Counted from the first letter of the stretch, positions 43,685 to 53,012 are shown. The stretch: 64,000 bases of DNA from Mucilaginibacter ginkgonis (GCF_009754905.2 NZ_CP066775.1:1426001-1490000); one strand, 5' to 3'. The notes: a model not told the origin generated them from the letters alone. Program-made: numbers and translations.

Positions 43685-44431
43685 TTAATTGAGTGCTTTT
43701 ATGTATTCAAGAAATAAGAAAAGTGCTTTCTTTCTGTCCTCGGTAAGCGGATACTGTATCTTGTTGATGAGGTAATCCTTGATATCGAAATCATCGCGCA
43801 TTGGCAATTCTTTAAAGAGATCTGCCCTATGATCGAGACCATATTTTAGTGAAATATTGAGTTCATCAATAAATATGTCAGGAATGGGCTTGTTAGCTAT
43901 CCACGCCGCGAATGTAAATGGTAAGCCGGTCAGCCTTTTCCATTCTTCGGCCAAGTCATACACGAAGGGGTATTTGTCTCTTTTGCCAAATGTGCGGTCG
44001 CCTATTTGTACAAACGCTGTTTGCTCATCTTTAGATACGCTGTAATCGTCGGCGTTTACCAATTGCAGTGGCGATATTCCCCAATGGTTTTTAAGAAGTA
44101 CACGAGCCAGGTAGTTAGATGACCGTGACTGTGGGTCCATCTGAAGGTATTTAACCTTGCTAATGTCACAGTTACTGAATATGAAAACCGAGTCTACGGC
44201 GCCGTCTGCGCCGATGCAATAGTCAGAAACGATATGCCACTCAGGTAAATCCAGTGTGGCAGCAACAGGTATAAGACCTATATCAACCCGGTTGTCAATT
44301 AACTTTTGTGCACAGTCTGATGGGTTATCAAGGCTGAGGTCTATTTTATCAAGAATTGCAGTATGCTGCAATCCGTATAGAAACGGCTTAGTGTTAGTAT
44401 AGCTAACTGCCGATATTTTTATCTTATCCAA
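43685..44431 (-). CDS. mqnA: chorismate dehydratase MqnA (futalosine menaquinone pathway)
   Basis: A 248-residue periplasmic-binding-protein-fold enzyme that dehydrates chorismate to 3-enolpyruvylbenzoate, the first step of the futalosine route. Characteristic start KISAVSYTNTKPFLYGL, then VDIGLIPVAAT, SRSSNYLARVLL, and PFVYDLAEEWKRLTGLPFTFAAW. It immediately follows a histidine-phosphatase gene (no spacer) and mqnE, so three genes share one transcript. mqnB, C and D are not in the window. Confidence 0.92.
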   Translation of the reverse strand: MDKIKISAVSYTNTKPFLYGLQHTAILDKIDLSLDNPSDCAQKLIDNRVDIGLIPVAATLDLPEWHIVSDYCIGADGAVDSVFIFSNCDISKVKYLQMDPQSRSSNYLARVLLKNHWGISPLQLVNADDYSVSKDEQTAFVQIGDRTFGKRDKYPFVYDLAEEWKRLTGLPFTFAAWIANKPIPDIFIDELNISLKYGLDHRADLFKELPMRDDFDIKDYLINKIQYPLTEDRKKALFLFLEYIKALN

Positions 44432-45052
44432 CTAAAAATGTTTTAAATGAACATCACTGTTAAAGTCAACAATCTTAAACTGCTGGCTGTCATAGCTTAT
44501 CTTATATAAAATGAGGTTTTGGTGTGGAAACATTTCCATTTTGCTCAGTGGCTTGCCTGTTAACAGGCAAAGCAACAGTCTAAGCGCCCGGCCATGCATA
44601 CATATCAAAACCGTTTTTTCTTCTGGATGGCTTAAAATGATGTCCAAAGCTTTTAACTGCCGTTCTTTAACTTCATTCGGGCTTTCTCCGTTTTCAATTT
44701 TTGCATCTAAACGACCACCAGTCCAGTCGCGCATCAATTGCAAAAACGTCGCTTTAGTATCAGGGGAACTAGGCTTACCTTCCATTATGCCCCACGCTAA
44801 TTCGTCCAATCCGCTTAGCTTCTCAAAAGAGATTCCCAGATCGATAAAAGGCTGAACGCTTTGTTGCGTGCGTTTTAGTGTTGATACATATATCTTGTCG
44901 AAAGGGATGTGTTTATAAGCATTAAAGAACTGACCTGCCTGCTTACGGCCTTCATTGTTAAGGTCGGAATCAATTCCCCGACCTTGTACTATCCCCTGCT
45001 TGTTTAGGTCTGTCTGCCCGTGGCGGACAATGTAGAGCAGTTTATCCGGCAT
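44432..45052 (-). CDS. histidine-phosphatase superfamily protein (phosphoglycerate mutase-like)
   Basis: A 206-residue branch-1 histidine phosphatase with the phospho-His motif LYIVRHGQTDLNKQGIVQGR, the acid/base Glu around ELAWGIMEGK, and the second catalytic His in VLICMHGRALRLLLC. Its start overlaps the mqnE stop by one base and its stop abuts mqnA, so it sits inside the menaquinone operon. It may dephosphorylate a pathway intermediate, or be a housekeeping phosphatase swept into the operon; the sequence alone does not tell. Confidence 0.85.
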   Translation of the reverse strand: MPDKLLYIVRHGQTDLNKQGIVQGRGIDSDLNNEGRKQAGQFFNAYKHIPFDKIYVSTLKRTQQSVQPFIDLGISFEKLSGLDELAWGIMEGKPSSPDTKATFLQLMRDWTGGRLDAKIENGESPNEVKERQLKALDIILSHPEEKTVLICMHGRALRLLLCLLTGKPLSKMEMFPHQNLILYKISYDSQQFKIVDFNSDVHLKHF

Positions 45053-46248
45053 CAGTTAACAACAGGTAACCTGTAAAATTGAGGTTTAACTTCTTCGGGA
45101 AATTCGTAATTGGTAAAGTCCGTAACTATGTTGTAAAGCGTATCGCGTTCAATGGCTACACGACCGGCATTTTTTATCAGGTATACCAGTTCTTTGGTAC
45201 TCATTGCAGGTTTTTGCTCTTCCGCACCGGCCATAGAATAGATTTTGGTGGTATCATCCAGTGTGCCATCAATGTCATCAACACCGAAATTTAGCGATAG
45301 CTGCGCCGTTGTCCGGCTGATCATCGCCCAATACGCTTTAATATGATCAAAATTATCAAGGTAAATACGCGCGATAGCATAATTACGCAAGTCTTCAGTT
45401 ACTGTCGACTCAGGAACGTTAGACATCTGGTTATCCTGGTTACGGAATTTCAATGGGATAAACGTTTGAAAACCACCGGTTTCGTCCTGCAGCTGACGAA
45501 GTCGCTCCATATGGCCAACACGGTGCTTAAATTCTTCAATGTGGCCGTACAACATAGTCGCGTTAGAGCGCATGCCTAACTTTTGCCACTGGCGATGAAT
45601 ATCTAGCCACTGGTCAGCTGTGCATTTATCTTTGGCAATCTGTTCGCGTATTTCCGGATGGAAAATTTCTGCTCCGCCGCCCGGCATACTTTCCAGTCCG
45701 GCAGCCTTCATCATAGCCATACCGGTGGCGTAATCAACCTTAGCCTTTTTGAAAATATAGTGATACTCTACCGGGGTGAGTGCTTTAACATGCAAATCGG
45801 GGCGATGCTCTTTTATCCGCGTAAATAATTCGCTGTAAAACGGCAGGTCATACTGTGGCAATACACCACCTACTATGTGCACTTCTGTTACGGGTTCATT
45901 ATCATATTTTTTGACAATGTCCAGCATCTCGTCCATAGTATATTCCCACCCTTGAGAACGCTCTTTTATCAGGCGGGAATACGAACAAAACTTACAATCA
46001 TATACACAAAGATTGGTTGGTTCTATATGGAAATTGCGGTTAAAATAGGTGTTGTTGCCATGTCGTTTTTCGCGTATGTAGTTTGCTAAAATACCGAGGT
46101 AACCCAATTCACCTTTCTCATATAACAATACACCTTCTTCAAATGAAATGCGCTCACTCCTGGATACCTTTGCAGCAATTTGCCTTAGGTCTTTGGCTAA
46201 GCGGGTATCATTAAGCAGTAGTTGTAATTGTTGTTCAGCGTGCATCAA
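45052..46248 (-). CDS. mqnE: aminofutalosine synthase MqnE (radical SAM)
   Basis: Radical-SAM enzyme of 398 residues. The [4Fe-4S] motif CxxxCxxC reads CVYDCKFCSYSR, preceded by FHIEPTNL. MqnE-type marks are EVHIVGGVLPQYDLPFY, GGGAEIFHPEIREQIA, RSNATMLYGHIEEFKHRVGH and GGFQTFIPLKF, which set it apart from the later radical-SAM enzyme MqnC. It joins 3-enolpyruvylbenzoate to SAM-derived adenosine. First gene of the mqnE-phosphatase-mqnA operon. An extra upstream Met (MM start) leaves two adjacent ATG choices. Confidence 0.92.
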   Translation of the reverse strand: MMHAEQQLQLLLNDTRLAKDLRQIAAKVSRSERISFEEGVLLYEKGELGYLGILANYIREKRHGNNTYFNRNFHIEPTNLCVYDCKFCSYSRLIKERSQGWEYTMDEMLDIVKKYDNEPVTEVHIVGGVLPQYDLPFYSELFTRIKEHRPDLHVKALTPVEYHYIFKKAKVDYATGMAMMKAAGLESMPGGGAEIFHPEIREQIAKDKCTADQWLDIHRQWQKLGMRSNATMLYGHIEEFKHRVGHMERLRQLQDETGGFQTFIPLKFRNQDNQMSNVPESTVTEDLRNYAIARIYLDNFDHIKAYWAMISRTTAQLSLNFGVDDIDGTLDDTTKIYSMAGAEEQKPAMSTKELVYLIKNAGRVAIERDTLYNIVTDFTNYEFPEEVKPQFYRLPVVN

Positions 46249-46354
46249 AATCGCTTTGGATGGTACAAAAATAGCAATAATTGACGCGTTTGATTATCAA
46301 TTTTATGTAACAAAAAGTTTGTACCGCCTGTCGACTTAATTTTAAATTCTTCTT

Positions 46355-46362
46355 TACTTTTG
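46355..46362 (+). promoter_or_regulatory. TAnnTTTG promoter element of the trans-sulfuration gene
   Basis: TACTTTTG is an exact match to the -7 element. It ends only four bases before the ATG at 46367, so the transcript would start at or next to the start codon and be essentially leaderless, unless another promoter is used. No good -33 TTG is seen (TTA instead). Confidence 0.4.
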
Positions 46363-46366
46363 AACC

Positions 46367-47488
46367 ATGCACAAAGAAACCATAGCCATACATGCGGGCA
46401 ACCATACCGACGAAGGATCGCACGCGGTTATACAGCCCATTGTTATGTCAACCACTTTCGTTCGCGACGATGATGGTTCTACACCTAAGGGTTTTATTTA
46501 TGGCAGGGCCGATAATCCAAATCGCGCGCAACTGGAAAAGGTGATTTGTGCGCTAGAAGGTGGTGCAGATGCGGCGGCATTTTCATCAGGCAATGCTGCG
46601 GGTATGACTATCTTTCAATCGCTAAAACCTGGTACACATATCATTGCTCCGGATGATATGTACCATGGTCTAAATAGCCAGCTAAAAGCCATGTTCAATG
46701 GTATTTTGGAGTTTGACTTTGTTGATTTGACAGATGCAAGCAAACTTGAGAGCTACATCAAACCAAATACAGGATTGCTCTGGATAGAGACGCCGTCTAA
46801 TCCGCAGCTAAAAATTTCGGACATCAAAAGATTGACGCGAATTGCACACGAAAATAATATTAAAGTAGTGTGTGACAATACATTTGCATCACCTATCTGT
46901 CAATTGCCTTTAAGTTTAGGTGCTGACATTGTGATGTATTCAGCAACCAAATACTTTGGCGGTCATAGTGATATCACCGGTGGCGCATTGGTCACAGCAA
47001 AGAATGATGGTTGGTGGCAAAACATCCGCAATATTCAACAATTGGGTGGCGCCGTGCCGGCACCAATGGATTGTTATTTTTTAGTGAGAAGTATTAAGAC
47101 ATTGCCGTACCGTATGCGCGGACACGTTCACAACGCGCACTTGTTAGCCGAGTTTTTAGAGCAGCACCCAAAAGTTGAAAACGTAATGTACCCGGGGCTG
47201 CCTTCTCACCCGCAATATGAGTTGGCTAAAGAACAGATGCTAGCGTTTGGCGGCATGTTATCCTTCAACGTTAAGGGCGGCACAGAAAATGCCATAAAAG
47301 TGATACAAAGCGTGAGACTGTTTACCCGTGCAACCAGCCTGGGCGGAGTAGAAAGTTTGATAGAGCATCGCGCAGCCGTTGAGCCGCCTGATACTAAAAC
47401 ACCATGGAACTTACTGCGGGTGTCTGTAGGTCTCGAACATATAGATGACCTGATTGCCGATATAAGCCAGGCTTTAGATGAGATTTAA
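46367..47488 (+). CDS. trans-sulfuration PLP enzyme (cystathionine gamma-synthase/lyase family)
   Basis: Cys/Met metabolism PLP enzyme of 373 residues. Motifs: KETIAIHAGN at the start, YGRADNPNRAQLEKVICALEGGADAAAFSSGNAAGM, DNTFASPICQLPLSLGADIVMYSATKYFGGHSDITGG with the PLP lysine, and SLGGVESLIEHRA near the end. It could be MetB, MetC or cystathionine gamma-lyase; these cannot be told apart by eye. It lies beside the metY-metX unit, which suggests sulfur amino-acid metabolism, but it has its own promoter element. Confidence 0.9.
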   Translation: MHKETIAIHAGNHTDEGSHAVIQPIVMSTTFVRDDDGSTPKGFIYGRADNPNRAQLEKVICALEGGADAAAFSSGNAAGMTIFQSLKPGTHIIAPDDMYHGLNSQLKAMFNGILEFDFVDLTDASKLESYIKPNTGLLWIETPSNPQLKISDIKRLTRIAHENNIKVVCDNTFASPICQLPLSLGADIVMYSATKYFGGHSDITGGALVTAKNDGWWQNIRNIQQLGGAVPAPMDCYFLVRSIKTLPYRMRGHVHNAHLLAEFLEQHPKVENVMYPGLPSHPQYELAKEQMLAFGGMLSFNVKGGTENAIKVIQSVRLFTRATSLGGVESLIEHRAAVEPPDTKTPWNLLRVSVGLEHIDDLIADISQALDEI

Positions 47489-47661
47489 ATGCCACGATTA
47501 CGGTCTTTATGATCGTTAGGCTTTAACTCAGATTTGGTAACATCTCGCTCAAAATCTTGCTCGTCTTTTATATTACGCTGAATTAAAAGCACAATGAAAA
47601 TGATAGCAGCTATGACAATAAGTATAGCTATCGGGTAATTTATTTGGGTGTCTATTTCAAT
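47485..47661 (-). CDS. small single-helix membrane protein with probable ATT start
   Basis: A 58-residue frame too short and unusual for routine gene calling. It reads (I/M)EIDTQINYPIAILIV, a membrane helix (about 9-28), then a charged tail RNIKDEQDFERDVTKSELKPND. This pattern, a short acidic start, one helix, then KD-rich tail, fits small membrane proteins common in Sphingobacteriaceae, which begin MEI... or MDI... . Here the first codon would be ATT; the frame has a stop three codons further up and no ATG or TTG. Its stop overlaps that of the trans-sulfuration gene. Function unknown. Confidence 0.5.
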   Translation of the reverse strand: MEIDTQINYPIAILIVIAAIIFIVLLIQRNIKDEQDFERDVTKSELKPNDHKDRNRGI

Positions 47662-47683
47662 GCTTTTTTATCTATGCAATAAT

Positions 47684-47722
47684 TCTTCTTGCCAATTTTT
47701 GTTTGGCTAAGAAGATTAATCT
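47684..47722 (+). terminator. stem-loop, possible terminator of the trans-sulfuration gene
   Basis: TCTTCTTGCCAA (47684-47695) pairs with TTGGC-T-AAGAAGA (47703-47715), 12 bp with one bulge, and is followed by TTAATCTTTTT. It sits about 200 bases after the plus-strand stop and upstream of the small minus-strand gene. Confidence 0.4.
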
Positions 47723-47788
47723 TTTTGCAAGTTTCATTCATTTCTAAAGTGGTCCGAACGTAGACAAAAAATATTCTGCAAATTTTAT

Positions 47789-47820
47789 TTGGATATTAAA
47801 CTTTTTATCACATACCTTTG
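47789..47820 (+). promoter_or_regulatory. metY: promoter of the SAM riboswitch-leader-metYX unit
   Basis: TTG (47789-47791), 21-base spacer, TACCTTTG (47813-47820): an exact Bacteroidota -33/-7 pair. Transcription would start near 47826, about 45 bases before the riboswitch P1 helix. Confidence 0.7.
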
Positions 47821-47870
47821 AAACATTATTTGGTAGCAATACCAGGATCAATCTCCAAATTGGTTTTTGA

Positions 47871-47973
47871 TTTATAAAGAAGCGGCGAGAGAACAGGCTC
47901 TGACCCGCTGGCAACCCTTGACAACAAGAAGGTGCCAATTCCTGACCCGGCAAATAACACCGGGAAATATAAA
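47871..47973 (+). ncRNA. SAM-I-like (S-box) riboswitch
   Basis: P1 pairs TTTATA (47871-47876) with TATAAA (47968-47973). P2 pairs AGCGG (47881-47885) with CCGCT (47905-47909), with GAG/CTC inside. The conserved GGCAACC follows at 47910-47916, then P3 CTTG/CAAG (47917-47920, 47925-47928), the core GGTGCCAATTCC (47931-47942), and a last stem CCCGG/CCGGG (47946-47950, 47960-47964). These are the hallmarks of the SAM-I clan. It precedes methionine genes, as expected. The final P1 base is the A of the leader ORF's ATG, so SAM binding could hide that start codon. Confidence 0.85.
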
Positions 47974-48098
47974 TGACAAAAATGGAAAAGCTAATTCACA
48001 TCATCGGTCAATTTCTCAATCCTAAAAAGGATAACACTTTGGTTTTAATTCCCGTTAAAGCCCGCACTTGTATGTGCATTTGCTGTTGCTGCTGCTAA
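47973..48098 (+). CDS. cysteine-rich leader peptide, 41 residues
   Basis: ATG at 47973 (a second in-frame ATG at 47982) opens a frame ending TAA at 48096-48098. The last nine residues are C-M-C-I-C-C-C-C-C, seven cysteines encoded by tgt/tgc, after a basic/hydrophobic body (MEKLIHIIGQFLNPKKD, then VLIPVKART). The ORF lies between the riboswitch and metY, 113 bases before the metY start. Cys-rich leaders that sense cysteine by ribosome stalling are known in other phyla. Here I infer the same for O-acetylhomoserine sulfhydrylation genes. The stop codon lies in a 10-bp palindrome GCTAATTAGC (48094-48103). Confidence 0.75.
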   Translation: MTKMEKLIHIIGQFLNPKKDNTLVLIPVKARTCMCICCCCC

Positions 48099-48143
48099 TT
48101 AGCTAACACATTCCCTTTCAATTTTTCCCGGAACTGTGTGATG

Positions 48144-48154
48144 CCCTGCAAGGG
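48144..48154 (+). promoter_or_regulatory. small hairpin in the metY leader
   Basis: CCCT-GCA-AGGG hairpin downstream of the Cys-rich ORF. The GCAA in it could instead pair with the TTGC repeats of the Cys codons. No U-run follows, so control, if any, would act on translation or Rho access. Confidence 0.3.
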
Positions 48155-48175
48155 GTGCGTCTCAATTTGTCTTAA

Positions 48176-49534
<1,359 letters not shown>

Positions 49535-49555
49535 TTAGTTTTTTTATTGTTACTG

Positions 49556-49584
49556 CCTCTCCTCATGGTCAAGGTGAGGAGAGG
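49556..49584 (+). repeat. hairpin between metY and metX
   Basis: CCTCTCCTCA (49556-49565), 9-base loop, TGAGGAGAGG (49575-49584): a perfect 10-bp stem ending ten bases before the metX ATG. It resembles dispersed CCTCTCC-type palindromes and may limit metX expression or block RNase. Confidence 0.6.
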
Positions 49585-49594
49585 TTTATTCTCT

Positions 49595-50650
49595 ATGGAC
49601 ACACAAATTTATCAGCATGCAGAGCCGTTCATCTTAGAATCGGGCAAAAAGTTAAAAGGTTTGGAAATTGGTTACCACACCTACGGTACATTGAATACGC
49701 ACCGGGACAACGTAGTGTGGGTTTGCCATGCGCTTACCGCCAATGCCGACGTTTTTGATTGGTGGAAAGGTTTATTCGGCGAAAATGACCTGTTTAACCC
49801 TGACGAACATTTTATAGTTTGCGCGAATATATTAGGGTCACCGTATGGCACAGATAACCCGCTAACTATCAATAACGAAACTTCAGAACCATACTACCTT
49901 AGCTTTCCTAAGTTTACGATACGTGATATTGTGCAAGCGCATCAATTACTAGCCGATAAGTTAGGTATCAACCAGATCAATATACTCATTGGGGGATCGT
50001 TAGGTGGGCAACAAGCATTAGAGTGGAGTATATTGGAACCTTCACGGATTAAAAACTTGGTACTGATAGCAACCAATGCCAAACATTCGCCCTGGGGCAT
50101 AGCGTTCAATGAATCGCAGCGATTGGCTATTACTTCTGATCGCACCTTCTATGCTAATTCACCCGATGGTGGAGCAAAAGGTTTAAAGGCAGCACGCAGC
50201 TTCGCGCTTCTCTCTTATAGAAACTATAAAACATACGCAGTTACTCAACAGGAAGAAGAAGACAATAACTCAGACGGGTTCCGCGCTTCGTCATACCAGG
50301 GATACCAGGGCGAAAAATTGGTTAAACGCTTTAATGCTTATAGTTACTGGTATTTGACTAAAGCGATGGACTCTCACAATGTAGGCCGTAACCGCAAAGG
50401 TGTAGAGAAAGCCTTAAGCGCTATAACTGCTAAAACATTGGTCATCGGTATTAAAAGTGATTTATTATTTCCGATTGAAGAACAGCAGTATTTGTTTCAG
50501 CACATACCAAAAGCTGCCTTTGCAGAAGTTGATTCGTTTTACGGCCACGATGGCTTTTTAATTGAAACTGAAACTCTTACCAATATTATAACGTCTTTTT
50601 TTAAAGCGGATGTAAAGGGGAAAATCATAGATCTGCAGCAATCGGCCTAA
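49595..50650 (+). CDS. metX: homoserine O-acetyltransferase
   Basis: Alpha/beta-hydrolase acyltransferase of 351 residues from the ATG at 49595; an in-frame start at 49547 would run through the hairpin and is unlikely. The family start is FILESGKKLKGLEIGYHTYG, the oxyanion region is CHALTANADV, the nucleophile elbow is GGS135LGGQQALEW, and the late catalytic Asp and His are in IGIKSDLLFPIEEQQ and YGHDGFLIE. It makes O-acetylhomoserine for MetY, so the two genes form a direct sulfhydrylation route to homocysteine. Confidence 0.94.
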   Translation: MDTQIYQHAEPFILESGKKLKGLEIGYHTYGTLNTHRDNVVWVCHALTANADVFDWWKGLFGENDLFNPDEHFIVCANILGSPYGTDNPLTINNETSEPYYLSFPKFTIRDIVQAHQLLADKLGINQINILIGGSLGGQQALEWSILEPSRIKNLVLIATNAKHSPWGIAFNESQRLAITSDRTFYANSPDGGAKGLKAARSFALLSYRNYKTYAVTQQEEEDNNSDGFRASSYQGYQGEKLVKRFNAYSYWYLTKAMDSHNVGRNRKGVEKALSAITAKTLVIGIKSDLLFPIEEQQYLFQHIPKAAFAEVDSFYGHDGFLIETETLTNIITSFFKADVKGKIIDLQQSA

Positions 50651-50792
50651 TATTTAAAATAAATTCAAAATATTGAAAACCGAGACTGTATCAACTACGT
50701 ATATTGTACGATTGCCGTGTTTAGCTATTGCCGAGTTTACAAGGGGTCAGATAAGCAAAGCATTAAAATAGTATAGACGTTTCCGGTAATTT

Positions 50793-50822
50793 AAAGGGTT
50801 CCGCTTCTGCGGAACCCTTTGT
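50793..50822 (+). terminator. strong intrinsic terminator of the metYX unit
   Basis: AAAGGGTTCCGC (50793-50804), loop TTCT, GCGGAACCCTTT (50809-50820): a perfect 12-bp stem, 143 bases after the metX stop. Confidence 0.85.
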
Positions 50823-50857
50823 CGTTAAGGCCCTCTGCCAACTCTCTATCCTATTCT

Positions 50858-50865
50858 TATATTTG
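50858..50865 (+). promoter_or_regulatory. TAnnTTTG promoter of the glycosylation operon
   Basis: TATATTTG is an exact -7 match. CTG at 50835-50837, 20 bases upstream, is a one-mismatch -33 element. The first gene's ATG is 26 bases downstream. Confidence 0.5.
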
Positions 50866-50890
50866 TGACCAATAACCCGCTTCATAGTTA

Positions 50891-52057
50891 ATGCTTAACA
50901 GTTTTAAGTTTCTGCTCAATAAATATGTAGTTACCGTTTTATGGTTTGGACTAAGTTTATTCGCGGTTATAAAGCAAGCCGCGGGGCATCAGATAAACAA
51001 CTGGTTTATTTATAAATACGTTTTCATCAACCTTACCCACCACGAGAATTTATATACCCAGCAACCCGCCCATTTTTTTGACAGTAACCATTACGGACCT
51101 GTATTTGCATTGCTGATCGCCCCTTTCACCATCGTCCCGGATTTTGTTGGTGTTATCCTTTGGGTGATGTTCAACGCGTTAATGCTTTATATCGCGATAA
51201 CGCAGCTGCCTCTAAAAGAAATCCTTAAAGTGCCAATCCTTCTGATTTGCGCGCATGAATTGATGACAGCATCGTTTAACGTGCAGTTTAATCCTACAAT
51301 GACTGCGCTAATTATCATGAGCTATGTTTTTGTAAACCGCAAGCAAGACATCTGGGCTACGCTAATGATAGCCATTGGTATTTATATCAAACTTTACGGC
51401 ATTGTAGGCCTTGCGTTCTTCTTCTTCTCTAAAGATAAACTCAAATTTATCTGGACTTTTCTTATGTGGATGGTGGTGCTATTTGTCGCGCCAATGCTCA
51501 TCTCATCAAAAGACTTTGTGATTCAATGTTATCACGATTGGTATAACAGCCTCGCCCATAAGAACAACGAAAATACCGATTCGGTTATGCAGGATATTTC
51601 TGTAATGGGTATGATCCGGCGCATATTTGGCTTCCACAATTTGTCGAACGTGCTGGTCATCTTACCTGGTTTTGCGCTGCTGCTTATGGCTTATATCCGC
51701 ACCAGGTTGTTTAATAACGTAAATTACCAATTACTACTGCTGTGTTCGGTGCTGCTGTTTACAGTTATTTTTAGTACCGGTTCCGAGTCGCCAACCTACA
51801 TAATCGCCTTTACCGGTGTGGGTATTTGGTTTATGAACTTAAAACGGCCCGTAAGCGGATTTGAGATATTTTTGCTTGTCTTTGCGCTTATAATAACCAG
51901 TCTGTCACCCTCAGATCTGTTCCCTCAATCTGTCAATAGAAACTTCATAAGGCCGTACGCGTTAAAAGCCTTACCTTGCTTACTGATATGGTTAAAGATC
52001 ATTCACGAAACCTTGACCCGAAAATTCAAACCGACAAATTCTACTGTTGCTGTCTGA
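50891..52057 (+). CDS. membrane-bound glycosyltransferase (GT87/DUF2029-like)
   Basis: A 388-residue polytopic protein with about ten hydrophobic segments. The pattern of a short N-terminal helix, a periplasmic loop with FINLTHHENLYT (aspartate-poor) and HFFDSNHYGPVFALLIAPF, then evenly spaced helices, is that of GT-C enzymes of the GT87/DUF2029 family that use polyprenyl-phosphate sugars. The GPVFALL segment fits the YPPxxAL-like signature. It starts an operon with a GT2 enzyme and a polysaccharide deacetylase. Sugar and acceptor are unknown. Confidence 0.75.
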   Translation: MLNSFKFLLNKYVVTVLWFGLSLFAVIKQAAGHQINNWFIYKYVFINLTHHENLYTQQPAHFFDSNHYGPVFALLIAPFTIVPDFVGVILWVMFNALMLYIAITQLPLKEILKVPILLICAHELMTASFNVQFNPTMTALIIMSYVFVNRKQDIWATLMIAIGIYIKLYGIVGLAFFFFSKDKLKFIWTFLMWMVVLFVAPMLISSKDFVIQCYHDWYNSLAHKNNENTDSVMQDISVMGMIRRIFGFHNLSNVLVILPGFALLLMAYIRTRLFNNVNYQLLLLCSVLLFTVIFSTGSESPTYIIAFTGVGIWFMNLKRPVSGFEIFLLVFALIITSLSPSDLFPQSVNRNFIRPYALKALPCLLIWLKIIHETLTRKFKPTNSTVAV

Positions 52058-52058
52058 C

Positions 52059-53012
52059 ATGAGAAAGAAGATATCTGTAATTATTCCTTCATTTAATGAG
52101 GCTGGCAATATAGAGGAATTGGCCCGCAGGCTTAGTGCAGTGCTGCAAACCATTAACTATGATTATGATGTAATATTTGTGGATGATGGCAGCAGCGACG
52201 GAACGCTTCAAAAGCTGCAAAACCTAAATGGCTTAGATAGCAACTTTTATTATCTTGAACTGTCGCGCAACTTTGGCCATCAGAATGCTTTAAAAGCAGG
52301 ATATGATTTTGCCAACGGCGATGCCATCATTAGTATGGATGGTGATATGCAACATCCACCGGAAATGATCCCGCAGTTTATAGAGAAATGGGAAGAAGGT
52401 TTTGATGTGGTTTATACGCTTCGGGAATATCAGGATGAAACAACATATTTTAAGACTAAATCATCTGATCTGTTCTATAGTTTCATCAACTCGTTATCCG
52501 ACACCAAACTTGAAAAGGGCACCGCAGATTTTCGCCTGATAGACCGTAAAGTGGCCAACGTGTTAAGCGAGCTCAATGAGAACGGGCTTTTTATGCGAGG
52601 ACTTATTAAATGGTTAGGTTTTCGTCAATATGGCATCCGTTACACGGCAGATGCGCGTTTCTCAGGCAAAAGCAAATACACCTTAAAAAAGATGCTGCGT
52701 TTCGCTGTTGAAGGCGTGACTGCTTTTAGCGTACGACCGTTATACATCGCGACAGGCATTGGCTTATTCTTTTCTGCAGCTGCTATTTTGTATATTCCTT
52801 ATATCCTCATCAGTTACTTTTCCGGGCATGTGGTATCGGGCTGGTCATCCTTATTGGCGACAGTGGTTTTCTTTGGCGGTGTACAATTAATGGTATTGGG
52901 TATTATTGGCACATACCTCGGTAAACTATTTATGCAGGCCAAGCAACGGCCAAATTATATAATCAGGTCGACCAACTTACCAGAAGTAAAAGATGATATT
53001 ACTAAGCTTTGA
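52059..53012 (+). CDS. GT2 glycosyltransferase with C-terminal membrane helices (polyprenyl-phosphate type)
   Basis: A 317-residue enzyme from the ATG at 52059, one base after the previous stop. The catalytic GT-A domain starts ISVIIPSFNEAGNIEELARRL, has VDDGSSDGT and MDGDMQHPPEMIPQF (DxD), and the RLIDRKV block. Two C-terminal transmembrane helices (about 235-255 and 270-290) match the GtrB/ArnC/DPMS type that charges a polyprenyl phosphate with a sugar. It would feed the preceding GT-C enzyme with its lipid-linked donor. The next gene overlaps it by 20 bases. Confidence 0.88.
   Translation: MRKKISVIIPSFNEAGNIEELARRLSAVLQTINYDYDVIFVDDGSSDGTLQKLQNLNGLDSNFYYLELSRNFGHQNALKAGYDFANGDAIISMDGDMQHPPEMIPQFIEKWEEGFDVVYTLREYQDETTYFKTKSSDLFYSFINSLSDTKLEKGTADFRLIDRKVANVLSELNENGLFMRGLIKWLGFRQYGIRYTADARFSGKSKYTLKKMLRFAVEGVTAFSVRPLYIATGIGLFFSAAAILYIPYILISYFSGHVVSGWSSLLATVVFFGGVQLMVLGIIGTYLGKLFMQAKQRPNYIIRSTNLPEVKDDITKL

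Larger units (their letters stand above)
50651..50890. other. intergenic region after metX
   Basis: Holds an intrinsic terminator and a promoter element (listed separately). The first 140 bases after the metX stop show no ORF, repeat or clear promoter. Confidence 0.6.

Noticed and set aside
45052..46248. Assignment as MqnC
   Set aside because: Both enzymes are radical-SAM, but GGGAEIFHPEIR and the CVYDCKFCSYSR motif fit MqnE better than MqnC.
47871..47973. SAM-II or SAH riboswitch
   Set aside because: The GGCAACC, GGTGCCAATTCC and multi-stem layout fit the SAM-I clan; SAM-II is a short pseudoknot without these.
49547..49594. Upstream start for metX
   Set aside because: The extra residues would be coded by the hairpin palindrome and are unlike any MetX N-terminus.
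52047..52058. TTG start for the GT2 gene
   Set aside because: It would overlap the previous gene; ATG at 52059 follows the stop directly and gives the usual MRKKISVIIPS start.
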